Positions 12,346 to 15,245 of a DNA stretch of 15,245 nucleotides are shown here, one piece after another (the stretch's first letter is position 1; each line of letters opens with the position of its first letter). Under the pieces are notes generated by a model. That model made no database searches. It saw nothing but the letters and a program-made list of their open reading frames with translations, and was not told the origin of the DNA. A program made the translations under genes and the position numbers. The DNA is from Actinomycetes bacterium. GTDB lineage: Bacteria; Actinomycetota; Acidimicrobiia; Acidimicrobiales; Palsa-688. The stretch spans positions 1 to 15,245 of the forward strand of contig JAKBBA010000080.1 in assembly GCA_021808665.1 (NCBI GenBank), read 5' to 3'.

Positions 12346-15245
12346 GCAACATACAGCTAGCGGCGCGCAGGCTTTGCGCGCCGGCCCGTGGAAACTGCTC
12401 AGCGACGCTACACGGCTGCAAGAATTCTACCGCTTGGCCGGCGAGCTAGGTAACGTCGCTGATCAGGCGAACCTCGATCAGCTAGTCGAAAAACTGCGGC
12501 TCCTGCTTTGGTCCTCTGATGTTCAGGAGGTTCTCAAGGGTCAGGTCGGAGACGCTGAGCGGGTCGAAATCGGCGTGAGAGTCAAACCAGGCTCCGATCA
12601 GCGCTTGTGGAGGCTGCCGTGGGAGTTAGCCGCCAACCCTTTCCCGGCAAAACGCGACTTGCGGGTTCGGCTGTTCCGCTCCGTCGAGACCAAAGACCAT
12701 GACGGCCGCTGCGAAGGACGAGGAGAACGCACCCTGCAAACGGTAGTCAGCGTAGGTCCGCGTAGCGTGCCCGGCTACGACACCCTCCCCGACTCCACGG
12801 CCGCCGAGGTGCTCAACCAGCCTAGTTTGGCCGTCTCAACGCATCCTGACCGTCCCGATCTCGCCGGGCTGAGCGCATTTCTAGAAGGTCATACAGCCGG
12901 CAGCCCGGTAGGCCTGTGGGTGTTCGACGGTCACGCGACACCGGGCGCCTTGTGGTTCGACGGGCCGGACGGTCCGCCTGTAAAAGTGGGGCCCGACGAA
13001 CTGGTCGGAGTGCTCAACGGCCGGGTTCGGGTAGCGTTACTGCTGGCGTGCCGAGCTGGGGCCGACGAAGCGTCCGCCGGGAACCTTGCGCTACGCCTCG
13101 CTGAGGCGGGGATAGCGGTGGTTGCTTTCGCAACTGCGATAACCCACGAGCAGGCGACATGCTTCGCCGGTGAGCTCGCCAAACAAGCGGCCCTAGGCCA
13201 ACCTCTCGCCGTAGCAGCGGCAGAAGCCGAAACGCGGATGGCCCGGACCGGGACCGTCGGGACGCGCCCGCTGCTAACAGTGTGGCAACCGACGGGCGCC
13301 ACGATCCGCTTCGGCGCTCCCGCAACCGGGCCAGACGTGACACTCTTCGACGAAGACCTGGACGACTGGTTCGTCGACCGTCTCGAACTAACTGGCGACA
13401 TAGTAAAACACGTTGCGCCGGACGAACACGACGGCTGTCGGGTGATTGCTATCGTCGGGGTCCCAGGAACGGGAAAGTCGTCGCTGCTGCACGCGTGGTG
13501 GGCCCGATCATCCGGTGGACCGATGCCTGACGGGCCGCTACACCAACTGCCCGAAGCTGGATGCACGTTTCTTCGCGACCCCCGCCTACCCAAACCTGAC
13601 ACGCCCGGCGACTGGACGACCCTGTGTCGCCGCTTCGCCGCCGGTGTCGCCGCCCGCTACGGGCTCGAATCCACCCACGCTGAACTACTCAACCGCTGCG
13701 GGGACATACCCGACGAGGAAACCGTTTGGAAGAACCTAGCCCTCCCACTGCTCAAAGAAGCCGGTCACCAGCATGAGGGTCGGCAACCAAAAAAGTTCAT
13801 CGTCTTGGTTGACGAGCTTGACCGTGCGGGCGACAGGTTCCTAACGCTCCTCGCTCAGGCTATAAACACCGCCCCAGTCTGGGTAACCTGGGTGTGCACC
13901 ACCCGGCCGGAGATGCCATCCCTCGCGAACGTTCCCGCCAACGCTGTCGCGACCGTCGACCTAGATAAACATCGCGACCTGCAGTCCATTCAACAGGTCG
14001 CCACCCGGATGCTTCAACCCCTACAACGTGTTAACCGAGAAGACGCCGGGCTATACAAGGAGCTCCCTTCGCTAATCGCGAAGCGAGCTGACGGCTTGTT
14101 CTTGTGGGCTGTTACAGCGTGCAAAATGCTCGCCGACGGCTCACTACACCCAAGTGACTTCAACGGCGAGCTTACCCCCACAGCACGCCGTGAGGCGGGC
14201 AGCGCCATGTACGACCTCTACCAGGCCGCCTACCAACACAAGTGGGGCCAGCTCGGACCTCTAGCGCTGCTCGTTGCCTGCTGTGCCGACCCGAAAGGCT
14301 GGACCGTCAACCAGATAGTTACCATCGCCCAAAACAGTTCCATCACCGATCTGGCCGACCTAAGCGTTACAGCCGCCAACAACAAGCTGAAACAACTTTC
14401 GGCTGTACTGCGCTCAAGCGACGGGTATTGGGCGCCCCACCATCAGGTCTTCATCGACTGGGCCACCACCATCGCCAACGGCGAGACGGCCTCGGTCGCC
14501 ATCACGGGCGAATGTCATGCAGGGATCGCCAAAGCCCTCGACGAACTGACGGAAAGCTCGGACCAGCCTCTCGTCGCTTACGCCGCCGCTAACCTAACCG
14601 ACCACCTACTCCGCGCCGTCGAACTAATCCCCGAAACCCACCAAGCGCATAGAACCAGCCGGCAGCGTCTCCGCGGCAGGCTCATCGAACCCGAATGGAC
14701 CGTGACTAGAGCGGAAATCATCGGCCCAGGAGCGACCGCCCGGCAAATCGAACGCGCACAACAGTACGAAGACGGCGACACCTGGCCCACCCGAAAAGCG
14801 CTCCTATCCGCCTCCGGTATCAGCACAGCTCTCGCGGCGGCTTCGCCCGCAGCGCGCCTCGCCGTCCTAGCCGACCAAGCCAACAGCGAAACCCCCGAAC
14901 TCAGCGAAGCCGCGGCCCGCCGGGCTATGAACCTCGGACACTCCTGGTTTAGGCTCGTCTACAACTCCCAGCCCTCTACATCCTTGAGCCTATACTGGCG
15001 GGGGCCCAAAAGAAGTACGGACTTCGCTTGGAACGGCACAGCTGACGTTGCGGTCTGCGGCGCTGATCGCAAAGTGCTCATCTGGGATATCTACAGCGGC
15101 GAATATCCGAAGATCCTCGGCAACAGCACTAGTAGGGTTAGTTCGGTAGCGTTATCAGCAGACGGCAAAACAGCTATCACCGGCCACGACGGGGGTGAGC
15201 TTTACGTTTGGGACACGACCCAAACCTCCCAAACACCCACACTCT
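12284..15245 (+). CDS. CHAT (caspase-like) protease - STAND/NACHT-like NTPase - WD40 protein, C-terminus beyond window
   Basis: At least 987 codons open to the right edge; I checked the frame by hand through the CHAT and P-loop regions. Residues 1-350 are a CHAT caspase-like domain: the catalytic His is H217 in FDGHATPGALWF and the catalytic Cys is C256 in LLLACRAGAD, followed by the typical LAEAGIAVVAFATAITHEQA. Residues about 385-620 are a P-loop NTPase: Walker A GVPGTGKSS at 392-400, Walker B IVLVDELD with D510, and CTTRPEMP as sensor 1. A helical region follows, and WD40 repeats begin near residue 913 (KVLIWDIYSG, then LYVWDT). Such proteins sense a trigger through the propeller, switch with NTP and cleave host or partner proteins. 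GTG at 12284 follows GAGGAGG by only two bases; TTG at 12290 has better spacing. The start overlaps the upstream gene. Confidence 0.9.
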   Translation, partial: MALDLVFDMTAGTGGLSVSVEQHTASGAQALRAGPWKLLSDATRLQEFYRLAGELGNVADQANLDQLVEKLRLLLWSSDVQEVLKGQVGDAERVEIGVRVKPGSDQRLWRLPWELAANPFPAKRDLRVRLFRSVETKDHDGRCEGRGERTLQTVVSVGPRSVPGYDTLPDSTAAEVLNQPSLAVSTHPDRPDLAGLSAFLEGHTAGSPVGLWVFDGHATPGALWFDGPDGPPVKVGPDELVGVLNGRVRVALLLACRAGADEASAGNLALRLAEAGIAVVAFATAITHEQATCFAGELAKQAALGQPLAVAAAEAETRMARTGTVGTRPLLTVWQPTGATIRFGAPATGPDVTLFDEDLDDWFVDRLELTGDIVKHVAPDEHDGCRVIAIVGVPGTGKSSLLHAWWARSSGGPMPDGPLHQLPEAGCTFLRDPRLPKPDTPGDWTTLCRRFAAGVAARYGLESTHAELLNRCGDIPDEETVWKNLALPLLKEAGHQHEGRQPKKFIVLVDELDRAGDRFLTLLAQAINTAPVWVTWVCTTRPEMPSLANVPANAVATVDLDKHRDLQSIQQVATRMLQPLQRVNREDAGLYKELPSLIAKRADGLFLWAVTACKMLADGSLHPSDFNGELTPTARREAGSAMYDLYQAAYQHKWGQLGPLALLVACCADPKGWTVNQIVTIAQNSSITDLADLSVTAANNKLKQLSAVLRSSDGYWAPHHQVFIDWATTIANGETASVAITGECHAGIAKALDELTESSDQPLVAYAAANLTDHLLRAVELIPETHQAHRTSRQRLRGRLIEPEWTVTRAEIIGPGATARQIERAQQYEDGDTWPTRKALLSASGISTALAAASPAARLAVLADQANSETPELSEAAARRAMNLGHSWFRLVYNSQPSTSLSLYWRGPKRSTDFAWNGTADVAVCGADRKVLIWDIYSGEYPKILGNSTSRVSSVALSADGKTAITGHDGGELYVWDTTQTSQTPTL

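Noticed and set aside
12931..13602. Minus-strand open frame of 223 residues antisense to the CHAT and P-loop regions
   Set aside because: Ser/Pro-rich shadow; the plus strand carries the catalytic and Walker motifs in one frame.

Overview
The window looks like chromosome of a high-GC Gram-positive bacterium, most likely an actinobacterium. The reasons are the high G+C of most genes, frequent GTG starts, ATGA-coupled gene pairs, and a cluster built around a MoxR ATPase, a vWA protein and a CHAT/NTPase/WD40 protein. The sequence does not identify genus or species. I saw no tRNA, rRNA, CRISPR array, insertion sequence or integrase.

Layout. Positions 1-1881 (minus strand) are ordinary chromosome: the first 87 codons of a glycyl-tRNA synthetase (running off the left edge), preceded by an APC-superfamily amino acid permease. 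From 2233 to the right edge almost everything looks like an accessory gene neighbourhood: (i) a translationally coupled MoxR-type AAA+ ATPase and vWA/zinc-peptidase-like protein (2233-4622, plus); (ii) a convergent regulator-like gene with an N-terminal HTH-like segment and a degenerate Nudix-like motif (4715-6202, minus), with GTTAC repeats in its promoter region; (iii) a plus-strand run of three small genes (6477-8133): unknown family A, a YbjN-like protein and an unknown helical protein; (iv) a facing minus-strand run (10870-8204): a small helical protein, an unrecognised 494-residue protein and a second copy of family A (A'), the last two overlapping by ATGA; (v) a plus-strand pair (11140 to the edge): an unrecognised 401-residue protein followed with overlap by a large CHAT-type caspase-like protease fused to a P-loop STAND/NACHT-like NTPase and WD40 repeats, cut by the right edge.

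How they may work together (inference): the CHAT-NTPase-WD40 protein has the architecture of a signal-sensing, NTP-switched protease effector as found in bacterial conflict and antiviral systems. MoxR-vWA pairs act as ATP-driven remodelling or chaperone modules, and are known to occur with a third, beta-propeller or effector-bearing partner in predicted actinobacterial conflict systems. The paralogous A/A' genes, the YbjN-like protein and the unknown 494-, 401-, 157- and 125-residue proteins would be adaptor, sensor or substrate components. The A/A' pair, the 494-residue protein and the 401-residue protein are the parts I cannot assign to any family and are the best candidates for something undescribed. 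A perfect 8-bp-arm palindrome sits on the predicted -10 box in front of the effector operon, suggesting tight repression.
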